A DNA stretch of 64,000 nt from Mytilus edulis (lineage: Eukaryota; Mollusca; Bivalvia; Mytilida; Mytilidae), in assembly GCF_963676685.1 (NCBI RefSeq), contig NC_092354.1:68088241-68152240 (forward strand). The letters run 5' to 3'. The position numbers and the translations under genes are program-made. Shown piece after piece: positions 12,906 through 24,567 of the stretch; position 1 is the first letter of the stretch; every line of letters begins with the position of its first letter. The notes beneath the pieces were generated by a model. The model was not told the origin of the DNA, made no database searches, and worked only from the letters and a program-made list of their open reading frames with translations.

Positions 12906-13062
12906 AAATTAAGTTATTTTATTCAATCCTTGGGCGAAGAGAAAAAATACGGAAATTAATTGTAACCTTAAAGTCATAAATACCATTGTCTATTCATCCG
13001 AACATGCACAATTGATTTTGTTTTGAAAATAACAATAGAGAAAAAAATAAACATTGTAAAAA

Positions 13063-13087
13063 CGGGGGGGGGGGGCGGGGGGGGGGC
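13063..13087. repeat. Poly-G tract
   Basis: Nearly uninterrupted G run (one C) in an AT-rich background. Length is probably unreliable in the assembly. Confidence 0.85.
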
Positions 13088-13119
13088 TGTTATATGAAAA
13101 TACATACTTACAGACCTCT

Positions 13120-13360
13120 TATTAGAACTGTCAGAATATTCTGTCATATAAATGTTCTAACCTGTCTGAGAACAGTTCTACCTAGAACAGTTCTAGGTAG
13201 AACTAACTAAATCAGTTCTAGGTAGAACTGTCAGGATCAGTTCAAGGGTAGAACTGTCTAAATCAGTTCTAGGTAGAACTGCCCAAATCACTTCTAACCG
13301 TAGAACTCTCAGCAGAACTGACAAAATCAGTCAGGACTGTAGAACAGTTCTAAATGACGT
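13120..13360. repeat. Left AGTTCTAG-TAGAACT palindrome array
   Basis: About ten half-sites AGTTCTA or TAGAACT, several joined into 18-base palindromes CAGTTCTAGGTAGAACTG, spaced by CTAAATCAG-like linkers. Confidence 0.85.
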
Positions 13361-14469
13361 CACTGCAGTAAGGGCACTGTAGAATTTAGAAGAAATAAAT
13401 CACTTCCAATTACTTTGCTATATATTAAATAGCAGATTTTCTATATTTTTTACTGATCAAACGACTTTTATTACGTTACATGTACAAATATCTAAATGAA
13501 TAGAAGGTTATCCAACTCATCGGAGAAATATTTTTATAAGATTGTATACGGAAACATCATTGTTTACGTTTTTAACAGTCTCTTCCTAAATAAAGCTCTG
13601 CATTTAATTCATGGCATTTTAATCGTAATTTCCCTTGTTTGCCTTGAATTTACATTCATTTAAGATTCTGTTTTGACAAATGTTCAAACGAAAATTGTGC
13701 AGTGGATGAATTATGGGATATTAATGAAAAAAGTGTTGTACAACGTAAACATGGTAAAAAAAACTATATATACATTTACACCATCTCGTCAATTTAGCCA
13801 GACTTATCCATAACGATTATAAATAATATCTGGGAGTCTGCAACTCAGAAAAATATACTGGATCTAAAACATGAATGAAACATTTGCCCCTGGACAATCG
13901 GCTACAAACAAAATCATGCATTTTTCTTTGCCTTCTTCAAATTATATTAACACTCAACTTATTAACAGTATACTATTCCAAGAAGAGAACTTCCCATACG
14001 TGTACTTTTTATTTTATTTTTAAAATAAGGTATATGAATCAGAAATAGTTTTGTATAAAAAAAACCACCACAAACTACTGACTTAAACATGTTTTAAAAA
14101 CAGTAACTTTAGCATGTTTAATGACGGTTCATTATTATGGATACAAAGAGGAAATAACGGCACGCTAAATTCTTAGATATGGTATAAATACACATTGTCG
14201 CTATTTGTCTGCCATTACTGGATATCACGCAGGTTCCCGTTAAATTTTGACGTCATAAAACAAAATATCTAACGCCACACTGGAAAAGTCATTGTTGTAT
14301 GCTTCAAAAGTTCAAGAGGCCGGGTCAGCCTGGATCAGTGATAAGGTGTATTGTGTTTCAAAGTTGGTGTCATTTTTATCATACGATCCGTCCTCACATA
14401 GAAATAATATTGGTTTACCATGTTTACAATGAGGCCATATACATGTATATTTATTTACATGATAAAGTG

Positions 14470-15800
14470 TAAATAAGTTCAGTTTTGGTTGAAGCGGTCA
14501 AATAATTTTGTCAAAAAAAACTCTCACTCAGTCTGATATATCGAAACCACTGAAATTTGTTTACAATTCAATATTTTGAATAAAAAAAGGACTTGAATGA
14601 CTTGCTGATATTCTAAATTGATGTGGAAATTTTTTTGTAGCCAATGTGTTCCAATATTCATTGATATTGCTGTCATTTGAATTATACAATGCATCGTAAT
14701 ATGTATTACTATAAGTGATTTAGTATGCGGCTATATATATATTAAGATTTACATAACAAAGTGTAATTATGGTCAGTTTTGGTTGATGCTGTCACATATG
14801 GTCAGTTTTGGTTGATGCTGTCAAATATGGTTAGTTTTGGTTGATGCGGAAAAATAATTTTGTTATATTCATGAGTCAGTCTGAGATATCAAAACTACTG
14901 AAATTAGTTTACGATTCAAAATTTTGATGAAAAAGAGGACATGCTGGCACTATAAACTGATGTGAGCATAATTTTATTTTCCAATATTGCTTTATTTATA
15001 TTAAACAATCCATCCTGATCTAAAAATATAGGTGATTTACTTTGCGGCTATTAAGATTGACATCATGTACATAATAAAGTGCAAATATGGTCAGTTTTGG
15101 TTGATGCGGACAAATTATTTTGTTATACCAGTCAGTCTGAGGTATGAAAACTACTGATATTTGTTTATGATGCAATATTTTGAATAAAAAGAGGACATGC
15201 TGGCATTCTAAATTGATGCAAATGAAACTAGGTAGCATAGTGTTCCAATATATCTATCATTTGTATTTTCATGATTTTACAATCCATCCTTACATAAAAT
15301 TATTACAGATTTACTATGCGACTATAAGAGTTACATAAAAAAGAGCAAATATGGTCAGTTTTGGTTGATGCTGTCAAACATGGTCAGTTTTGGTTGATGC
15401 GGTCAAATATGGTCAGTTTTGGTTGATGCTGTCAAATATGGTCAGTTTTGATTGATGCAGACAAATATTTTGTTACATGATTACATGTTACTGTCAGTCT
15501 GAGGTATGAAAACTACTGATATTTGTTTCTGATGCGATATTTTGACTAAAAATAGGAAATGCTGGCACTCTTAATTGATGCGAGAAAAAAAATGTGGTCA
15601 TTGATTTCCAATATTGTAGTTATTTATATACTACAGTCCCTCTTGACCTAAAATTATAATTGAATTACTGTGCAGCTAGTTAGATTTACATAAAAAAAAG
15701 CAACTATGGTAAGTTTTGGTTGATGCGGTCAAAAGATTTTATTATACGACTCAGTCTAAAGTATGAAAACTACTGATATTTGTTTATGATTTAATATTTT
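14470..15800 (+). repeat. Nested tandem repeat (about 290 bases with a 29-base sub-repeat)
   Basis: The long unit recurs near 14480, 14830, 15088, 15438 and 15707 and contains TCTGAGGTATGAAAACTACT and AGAGGACATGCTGGCA. At 14771-14850 and 15348-15460 the piece ATGGTCAGTTTTGGTTGATG is itself repeated three and four times with a 29-base period. Confidence 0.8.
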
Positions 15801-15820
15801 GAATAAAAAAAGGACATGCT

Positions 15821-15943
15821 CATTGGCAGATCAAGGGGGAAGGGTTCAGGAGTTGGAACCCCCTTTTTTTTGACGATCAATGCATTTGAATGGGAACATA
15901 TAGTTGGACCCCCCCTTTTTTAAAATGGCTGGATCTGCCCCTG
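15821..15943. mobile_element. MITE inside the tandem repeat
   Basis: The ends form an inverted repeat around GGCAGATC...GATCTGCC, and the unit is flanked by CATGCT (15815-15820 and 15944-15949). Other copies of the surrounding tandem unit read straight through GACATGCTGGCA, so this 123-base piece was inserted with a duplication of at least 6 bases. Confidence 0.7.
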
Positions 15944-16144
15944 CATGCTGACCTGTATAGTACAGTCCCTCTTAACCTAAAATTAAAACTGAAGTACCGT
16001 GTGCAGCTATATAGATTTGCAGAAAGAAAGAGCAAATAATGTCAGTTTAGATTGATGTGGTCAAAGGATTTTTGTTAAACAGGTCCGTCCGAGGTATGAA
16101 AACTACTCGTAAACAGATATTACATTTGGTTAATGAGGTCAGAT

Positions 16145-16385
16145 AATTTTGTTATGTGATAACGAGCCATCCTGACTCCCAGAATAACAAATGTAAAACA
16201 ATTCAAATAATAACACCCCCTCTCCCCATAATACTAATTAACGGCCTAATTTATGTACAAAAAATGAAAGAAAAACAAATATTTTATGTTACACATCAAC
16301 AAAAGAAAATCACTGAATTACGGGCTCCTGACTTGGAACAGGCACATACATGCAGAATATGGCGGGGTTAAACATGTTCTCTTGC
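16145..16385 (+). repeat. Dispersed repeat family A, fragment inside the 3.7 kb element
   Basis: Contains AATGTAAAACAATTCAAA, GGCCTAATTTATGTACAAA and GGCTCCTGACTTGGAACAGG in the family A order. It is a nested insertion in the large element. Confidence 0.75.
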
Positions 16386-16489
16386 CGATTATAAATCTGA
16401 AATAAAACCGGCAAAATAGCAAAACTCTATATAATATTAATCGCTATTTTGCCGAAGCCTTTATATTAGAAAATATTTCTGAAAACTTA

Positions 16490-16850
16490 TAAATCAATTC
16501 TAGCCGTAAAATTTATAAATCAATTTTAGCCTTAGAATTTATAAATTAATTCTGGCCGTAGAATTTATAAATCAATTCTAGCCGTAGAATTTGAAATCAA
16601 TTCTAACCGTAGAAGATTTGGTCAGTTCTAGCTAGAACTGTCTAAAACTGTTCTAGGGTAGAACTGTCAGGATCAGTTTTAGCTAGAACTGTCCAAATCA
16701 GTTCTAAGTAGAACTGACCAAATCTGTTCTAGCTAGAACAGTTCTAACCTAGAACTGACTAAAAGGTGTCAGGCTGACAGTTCTACATACTGTTCTAGAA
16801 CAGTTCTCCTGACAGATTCTGACAGAATCTATGATAGGTTAGAACTGATC
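16490..16850. repeat. Right palindrome array
   Basis: Starts with four copies of a unit of about 32 bases containing GTAGAATTTATAAATCAATT, then passes into AGTTCTAGCTAGAACT palindromes, ending with CTGACAGATTCTGACAGAAT. It is the inverted counterpart of 13120-13360. Confidence 0.8.
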
Positions 16851-16857
16851 TCCACTG

Positions 16858-18002
16858 TAGATATACATAAAAGTTTTATCTGATTTGCGATGGTTGCTCA
16901 GCAAGATATTATATCATGGATACGTTCCTGTGTAACCATGGAAACACTGACATAAGAATTATTTTAGAATTGCACATCTGCACTGAAGGTACTCATAAAT
17001 ATCCTTTAGTTCCACGTTTCAAGCTTAAAAATTACACCCAGTGATACTAAACATCTGTTGAAATGTACTTCAACTGTTAACTTAAAACTAACTATGCGTT
17101 GCTAAGGAAAACTCGGGTTGATTTGACGGATTATATAGACACAAAATCAAATTGTTTTTTTCATGCAAACATTGTTTCTTAATATATCAATATAGGAGTC
17201 GATTTAATATGAGTTGTATGATAACATTTGAATTTTACATTTTTTTTTATGGATAACATTGGATAAAAAAGTACTTTTGTGTGGTCACTAGGCAACATTG
17301 TGGTTGCTAGGTTACTATTTAGAACTTTTTTAAAATGATAGACCCAACAATAGTAAATATTCAAGTATTTGGTAACACATTACCATTCATTTTAATACAT
17401 TCAGAAGTCTTTTCCTTGGGCAATTGCAATAAAGATGGATATTATAGTTTGTTTTATAAAACCCGTTGCTTGGCAACTAAATAATCACATAAACACAAAA
17501 TGTTCAACATTATTTTAAGTCACTATGCATAGACTAATGATGGATTGAATATGAAGTCATTTGAAGAGGGGGCCAAACATGCCCCTTATCATACCTTGTC
17601 CTTTTAATGAAAAAACGCATTTTTGTGAATTAAAAGGTAATGTTTTTAATCATTCGATACGAAAAACGATTGGATGAAAACTACATGGACCTTTCAACCC
17701 CGCTTTGGAAGAAAGTAAAAAATCAAACCTTATATAACATTGTTTGATTTATTTCAAGGCACTTCATAAATACATTATAAAAAAATATGTTTTATGACGT
17801 TTGGGAACACTTTTGTTTTGTACAATAATTTAATTTTGGATGTAATGCGTCTTCTGATTGGCTGACGTTGTTTAGTGTATCAGCCAATAGACATAATTTA
17901 GTCATGTGACATCATCAACGTTTTGTCAAGGTTTATTCCGGTTTAAATGGAATTTAGAATTAAATTATAAGAAATAACTGTAATATATAATCTGTGTATC
18001 CG
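16858..18002. other. AT-rich DNA upstream of gene H
   Basis: No exon recognised. A 5' exon of gene H may lie here, because the first assembled exon begins at a splice acceptor, but I cannot identify it. Confidence 0.4.
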
Positions 18003-18095
18003 AAATAACATAAAAAAATGTGGTGCACTCTTTTAAATAACCCGCTACGCGCGTTATTTAGCGTGCACCACATTTTTGATGTTATTTTTTCATAA
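18003..18095. mobile_element. Hairpin MITE just upstream of gene H
   Basis: AAATAACAT...ATGTGGTGCAC on the left and GTGCACCACAT...ATGTTATTT on the right form a long stem, with a second inner pair AAATAAC/GTTATTT. It ends about 110 bases before the splice acceptor of the HEPN exon. Confidence 0.65.
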
Positions 18096-18238
18096 ACAGA
18101 AAAAATATTACAGTCATTCCTTAAATGTATGTCTTTCATATGGGCACTTTTCAAACATCATTGAGAGTTAAAAACAAAATATGTTTATTGTAAACTTATT
18201 TCAGATTAAAAAGAAAAAGAACAGATACGGACAGAGAT

Positions 18239-19216
18239 ATGTATGAACTAGAGAAAGAGTATTTCTTGCGAATTATTATTCTCTTAATAGATTATGGTAA
18301 AGAAGCAACTATAGACTGTTTCGATTATCATTTGAAAAATATAAAGTTGGATTTCGAACAATTTATAAATTTGTATCAGCATGAAATTTATCACCTTTGT
18401 TTTTACAACAAAACATGTTGCAAAATCGGTTGTAAAGTTAGTTCTCGGGTTCCATTCGTGTCTAAACGTATCCTCAATCCAGTCCAGTTAGGCATATTAT
18501 TTGATAACACGTCAACTCGGCAACCATATCACAAATATAGTTCCAATGGAGATTATTGTTGTTGCTTGGCTAAGTCTGGAATTCAAACAGATGTTTTGGA
18601 TATAACATTGGCTAATTGTTTGCTTATAAATTTTTGTAAAAATCTCTTTTGGGGCTGTTGTTCAAAGCCAGGAGAAATTCTTTCACCATTCCTCAACCGT
18701 TATAAACATGAAATATTCCATCTAGCCAATAGCGGTCAAAATTGCTGTATGTGTGATAGTACTGGTTGCTCATATATTACACATCAAACTATTCCTAGCT
18801 ACATGTGGCAATTCCTTTTCAACATACCAAGCAGTAATGTATGCAAAAAGACAACTACTCCACACATTTGTTTCTTGTCTCCAACTGCTGGACAGACACC
18901 AGAGCATTTGGACGATGAATACATTCACATTCTTCATAAACAATTCTGTTCAGCAAGAAAAGCATTAGATACATTAGTGAATTACAGAAATGTTTATGGC
19001 CATACCGATAAAACACATTTGCCAGTGGCAGAATATCAGAAGGTCAAAACTAACATTGAAAAAGCCATTATGATATTACCTAAGCTTCCCGGGAAAACAG
19101 AGCAAACAAGAGAAAAGCTGAACAATTTTGAGAAGACATCACTTGATGTTAGGCTGAGTGATCAGTATAGGAGCAAGTTACTGGAACTCATAAATAGAGA
19201 CTGCAATTTAGAAGGG
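18239..19216 (+). CDS. Gene H exon 1: DZIP3-type HEPN domain with Cys-rich duplication
   Basis: Encodes residues 1-326 of the modelled protein. The layout fits the HEPN domain of DZIP3-like proteins: an N-terminal helix, a LNPVQLGILFD segment (residues 79-89), a LDITLANCLLINFC helix (120-133), and a C-terminal helix with YRNVYGH (249-255) followed by an amphipathic helix to about 280. The RN-x3-H motif (R250, N251, H255) matches the Rx4-6H signature that carries RNase activity in many HEPN families; catalysis here is inference. Two insertions with matching H-E-I-[YF]-H-L...CC...GC patterns (residues 48-65 and 157-177) suggest metal binding. Upstream, TTATTTCAG ends at 18204 and the frame is open from there, so an earlier exon could add residues. 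The exon ends at GAAGGG|GTAAAT in phase 0. Confidence 0.8.
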
Positions 19217-20403
19217 GTAAATATATTGTCTTTGTGTATGTGCTTGTGCGTTTATATTTACATTTATAATAAACAAAGGTGAAGATGAAAATACACTTAA
19301 AATGTATTTACATAAATCACAAAAAATCACTTTTATAATGTTTCTTCAACTGGTTTCACTCATTAAGATATTCAGTGCTTACTGATTAACGCTGTTATCT
19401 GTAACATAACGTAATCAACATGACAATTATCTATGTAAGGGGGCATGTTATCCCACTAAAAGGGACATAATTAAAATGTCTATCATGACCAAAATTACTT
19501 CTTTATTTTTAATAAATTTTAATTTTTGGATTGAATTTTCTAATTAGATAGTGGTTTTGTCTTTTTGTCAGCTATAGTAAAATGCGTTTTAGCATGCTTG
19601 CTTTAATTTATGAATGTTGGTTATCTATCTTATCAATCAAGTACCGATCAATTATTTTTGAAAGAGATATGCTCCTTGATAACATAAATTGTATCGAGAA
19701 TTGCATTGTTGGCGCTCTCATATGCATGCACGTTTCTTGTAAGAATTTTAAATAACTTAAATCATAGGTTTATATAATCAATGTCTTGGTCAAATTTGAA
19801 AATTAGTGCTGATCAATAATTCGTCAAAGAGTTCAGACCGTTGGAAATATTAATAATAGTAAAATTGTCTTACGAGCGCTCTTATGTATATAATTCTTGC
19901 CAAATCAAATGACATTTATATCATAGGTTTATATCATTAATGTTCTTGAGGAGTTGAACAAAAAGTGCCAATCAGTCATTTTTTAAACTAGTTATGCGTC
20001 CGAAAAATAATTATTATATTGAAAATTGCAATGTTAGTGTTCTCATGTGTTCAAATCTTGCCAGAATATTATAAAACATTTATCATAGACTTGTATCAGC
20101 AATGTGTTTGACTCTTTCGAAAATAAGTTCTGAACATATAAATGAAAATCTTATTCAAATTTTTTAGGAAGCCTTCATTTCTTTGAAGATATTAATAAAA
20201 AAGTTTTAAAGAACAAAACAAGTGCCTTATACCTTTGTGATTCTAAGCATATCGTGTTTACGTTTATAATGTGGAAATATACATGTGTATTTCGTCTAAT
20301 ACTATGCAACAGTCGGCACCTAGTATGCCAAGTACATCGTAAAATTTGTCAGCCCAATACAAGCGTAAATAAAAATACTGAGATAGTACATTTTGTTTTG
20401 CAG
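19217..20403 (+). other. Gene H intron 1
   Basis: Begins GTAAAT and ends TTTTGTTTTGCAG. AT-rich; no repeat recognised inside. An open frame that runs into the next exon from 20254 is intronic. Confidence 0.7.
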
Positions 20404-20554
20404 GTAGTGTTGACATGCACAGATGATATCAAAGAGGAGATTAGAAACAAGCATCGTGAGCAGAATATCAAACTTGATCATGTAAAAGTTGAAATCAAAG
20501 ACGAGATTAGTGACAGGTATCGTGAGCAGGATTCTAAACTAGATCGCGTAGAAG
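20404..20554 (+). CDS. Gene H exon 2: short repeated coiled coil
   Basis: 151 bases, phase 0 at the start and phase 1 at the end, between TTTTGCAG and GTAAAT. It encodes about 50 residues, mostly charged. The piece IKEEIRNKHREQNIKLD is repeated as IKDEISDRYREQDSKLD about 22 residues later, giving two copies of a helical repeat that probably forms a coiled coil or stalk between the HEPN region and the C-terminal domain. The phases fit exon 1 (phase 0) and exon 3 (G|AA makes Glu), which supports one transcript. Confidence 0.75.
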
Positions 20555-21769
20555 GTAAATATATTTATATACTTAAACTTCTCAGTACTTAATCATAGAT
20601 ACACTGACAGGCTGATATCAACTTGAAATCAAAGCAAGGAAAAATTCATAATAAAAGAAGGTAGAAGTGGTCAAATCGTTTTATTTGAATTGTTTACAGC
20701 TGTTTCTTTAAGCTTTAATATTGGTACATAATTTAGGATATTAAGAATCTGCTATTCGTGTTTATTCATACATAATTAAAGGAGCCTCAAGGTATTTGTA
20801 AAAGTTTTCATTGAAGGCAACGTTTCACAAAACAGTCGATTATGGTAGAAGCAAATAGATGGGGATTTGCTTTGGGCATAAATTAATCTGAAGCATAATT
20901 TCAGCCGAGAAAATACATAGAGGGATAAAAAGATATAAACATTAACCTTTTTAATGCATTAATTGCCATCTCTGCCACCGTCAACAGTTTTGTTTAAAAA
21001 AATCCTAAAAATTAGCAACATTCCCGTAAAAGGTATAGTCTAGAACAACTAATTGAGGCCCGGTCGGAAAGAACGTACAGGAAAATAGTACCTTTTTTTT
21101 TTAAAACATAATAGTTCCTACGCATAGCTGTATCTTTGTTAATAGTGGAAATATTTGGGTAGTTTTAGTAGCAAATGAAAGCTTGGGGACTTGGATTCAC
21201 TGTAGAACCCTTGTTGAAAGTTGTATTTGAATAATAAAGAAGCATATAAAATTTTGGCACAATTGGCCTGTTGTTCAGATCAGATGTTCCTGTTTGTGTA
21301 CTATCAAACTTCCGGGAACCAGTACGAACTAATATGCAATTAAAGGAATTTGGTTTTTTTCAGAACAAGTCAGGATAAGGTACAGTTGTGACATATAATA
21401 ACTGCTACTTTATTTGAACTTAAAACAAAGTAGCCATAAACGCTTAAAATTGCAGAATTTAACATAGAAAACAATTAAGCTATGTAATTGTGGTTTTATA
21501 CCAAAAAGAAATTATCACGTACCTTTTAAAGTTCAGATGGTTTTAGTTGAATGTTTTGTCTTGGTAACATATAAATCAAAAACTTTTAATTCAATATGTC
21601 GCTTTGAATTCCAAAAGTGTTATTTATGTTGAATACATGTTGATAAGTTATATTCATAATACATAGTACACATGAATGAAGTATGTATTGTTAGCGAAAT
21701 ACAGTTCTTATGAGTGTAACAGAGTAATTGTTTTTGAATATCAGGGGGAAAACCCCGTTCTAATACAAA

Positions 21770-21975
21770 CTTTGTTCTTGTTTGGCTTCATAATATTTTT
21801 TATGTAGACGAAACGCACGTCTTGCGTATAAAATTATCAGCCTGATACCTTTCGTAACTAATTACAGCACTGGGTCGATGCCACTTCGGTGGTGACATGA
21901 ATATCAACTGTATGGTCATTTTTATAAATTTCCTGATTACAGCATTTTTATCTTTTTCGAAATACTAAGGATTTT
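21770..21975 (+). repeat. Retrozyme R3, hammerhead deleted
   Basis: Matches the retrozyme from TTCTTGTTTGGCTTCATAA, through TGTAGACGAAACGCACGTC (21803-21821) to GGTGACATGAATATCAA and the TTTTCGAAATACTAAGGA end. The CTGATGA box and the first half of stem II are missing, so the ribozyme is dead. It also extends past the hammerhead into a body section (CACTGGGTCGATGCCACT) not visible in R2. Confidence 0.75.
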
Positions 21976-22664
21976 TTTACTCAACATAATTCTAGTATTT
22001 TCTCTCATTTAATCAAATGACAAGTACAACAGACACTAGGAGCTTGATTTAAAAATGGGTTTAAAAGGTTGCTATGCGATTAAATTCCTGGAGTCCAATT
22101 TATATCTATATTACTACTGGCTGTATACTTCTCTGAAACTTGCGAAGTATAGATTATCGGGTTTTCTACACATTAATATCGTTAAATATCAGTCGCGAGC
22201 CACAATGTGAACCTTTTTGGCGAGTGAGTCTTATTTTACTGGTCTATTCCCTTTTCCTAAGAAAATTTTACGCTTGACGAAAGCAAGGTTGATAACGTCT
22301 ACTCTCACATTGTGACGTCGCTGACAATGCCTGGTCTCGTTTTGAACTTTGATACGAGAACTACAGAGCGACAGAGCAGGGTGATATATGCGTAGAGAAG
22401 GACGAACATGATCCGTATATGTATGCAGCTAGGTCAGAGAAGTTCCAAATTCCAAAGGTATCGATTGATATGCACCAAAGATTAACACTTTTCAAATTAA
22501 GTTTCTAAGCAAATTCAAACGGACCTTTTTCCGATGTAAACATCGGATGTGTATATATAGAGGAGCAGGAAATACAAGTTCAACAATCTAAAAGCTCTCA
22601 AAATTGTATAAAAAATAGAAAAAAATATACCTACTAATATACATATTTGTTTTTAATTTATATG

Positions 22665-22915
22665 GCCCATTTATGGTCTGTGTCTCCGTTCGTTTGATCG
22701 TTCGTCCTGCTCAAGGTTAAAGTTTTTGCTCGATGTAGATGTTGATGAAGTTGAAGTCAAATCAACTTTTAAACTAAGTACACATGTTCCCTTTAATTGT
22801 AATGCTAAATTATAGTTTTTGCGCCATTTTGACGGTCCACTGAACATAGTAAATAATAGCGCGGATGTGGCATCCATGTACTAGGGACACACTCTTGTTT
22901 TACCAGCACGGACAT
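22665..22915 (+). repeat. Dispersed repeat with a GGGACACACTCTTG end
   Basis: The section from GGCCCATTTATGG to TGTACTAGGGACACACTCTT looks like a family I recall from mussel DNA. There is no second copy in this window, so the call rests on recognition. The minus-strand open frame across it is not a gene. Confidence 0.4.
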
Positions 22916-24567
22916 AATTTTGAATTTTTGTATTCATGAAAAGACAATATTTTTATATTGGTGGTCGTCCCTATATTCCGACACCCCATTAGTCCGACAC
23001 TCTAATGTCCAACAACCCACTAAACCCACGTCATATAATTACCTATCGAGATAACATCCAAAGACATCCGTTGACCTCCGATGATAAAAAAATGGATAAC
23101 ACATCAATATAGATATAAATAAGATAGTGAAGTCATGCAATTGGATTTTTCTAGGTCTGTTTGATTTCGTTTTTACCTGTATATGAATGAGATTTTTGTG
23201 GATCAAATCAGTCAACCAAATGATTTACCTAAGTTTCAATTTTGATGTTGACATTATTTTCCTTTAAATAACTGTCACAAACGAGCTGTAAAAATTGAGG
23301 TAAAATTGAAGTTCACATGGATACAGATTCCATGAGTCGAATTATTCACTTGCAAGTGAATAATTTATCATCAATGTTCCTTAGATTATTATAACATAAT
23401 TGGACTATACAGGCTGCTAAAAAGTATTTTTTTAACTAATTTATTTTCGTAAATGCTTAAACTAAAGACAATCATATTTTAGACAAATAGATAACTGCAA
23501 ATCATGTACAAATAGCTAAGTGCATTTACTGATTACATAAGGGATAAATTTTTTAATTGCATATTCATAAAATAACAACTTTTTTTTCTGTATATAGTTA
23601 TTCCCATTTCTGTTTTCGTTGCATCTTAATAAAACACAACCTATCGTTTTTCTTTTGAACACCACAAACGAACTTGCGGCATGAGAATAACCCTAGCAAC
23701 AAATACCACTCTTGACATTGACACTGTGACAGGAATATTAAAATTGCTATTCATCAACACATGTTTGGATGTTGTAAGCACTGAATCAACACTTGTTAGT
23801 CAATTTTTAACAGATTTTATTTTTATATCTAAAACGTTTAAATAATGTAGGTACAAATAAAAATTAAGGTTGTTTTAATTTTCAGTTGAATATTTATGTG
23901 CATGTTGTAAGACCAATTAGTAAAAGAAAATTGATTAATGAGAACGGAATCTGATCTCAGTAGTTTGTTAGTGTGGTTTTTAAGTGTCTTGTTTCTTGTT
24001 TTTTTATACAGATTGTACTGTTGATTGTCACGTTTCAATGGTCTTATAATTTTGTACTAGTGATGTCTGGGGCCCTTTATAGCGTGCTGTTTGGTGTGAG
24101 CCAAGGCTCCATTTTGAAGAACGTAGTTTGACCTACAATGGTTTACTTTTATAAATTGCGACTTGGATGGAGGTTTTATCATTTTCAAGCAAACCACATC
24201 TTCCTATATCTATATACATGAATTCTACAACTTTTAATTTTGCAGCTTATTCAAAAGTTTGCAATTAAAGTCAGCTTGATATCTAATTATCTGTGTATCT
24301 TTAAAAATAATAGCAATTTTGATAAACTGTTATAATCAAATAAAATTGTACATCAACTATTGCTTGTAGGATTATGTGAGAACCGTCCGGAATTGACTCC
24401 GTTCCAGACCGACATTTCCTAACCTGTTAATGAGCTATCTTGTTGTAACAGCTATACAGTATTTCAACTCTACTTTTCTTACAGTTAAGGATTAATACTG
24501 CGATGTTCAAAATGGTTGTAAATTATATAAGCGATAAAACGTTTAACCCATATTCATTTGTTTTCAG

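Larger units (their letters stand above)
13111..16857. mobile_element. 3.7 kb element with palindrome-rich inverted ends and internal tandem repeats
   Basis: Both ends are arrays of AGTTCTAG(N)TAGAACT palindromes (about 13120-13360 and 16600-16850) in inverted orientation, and each end has a CTGTCAGAAT/ATTCTGACAG phrase at a similar depth. The outermost bases read TA|CAGACC on the left and CCACTG|TA on the right, which fits a TA target duplication. The interior (14470-16140) is a diverged tandem repeat of about 270-330 bases built around GTCAGTTTTGGTTGATGCGG. No transposase frame is visible, so I call it non-autonomous. The exact ends and class are inference. Confidence 0.55.
20555..24567 (+). 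other. Gene H intron 2
   Basis: Four kb, from GTAAAT to TTGTTTTCAG. It holds a retrozyme remnant (21770-21975), another dispersed repeat (22665-22915) and a diverged family A piece on the minus strand (24045-24215). The rest is AT-rich and unassigned. Confidence 0.7.
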
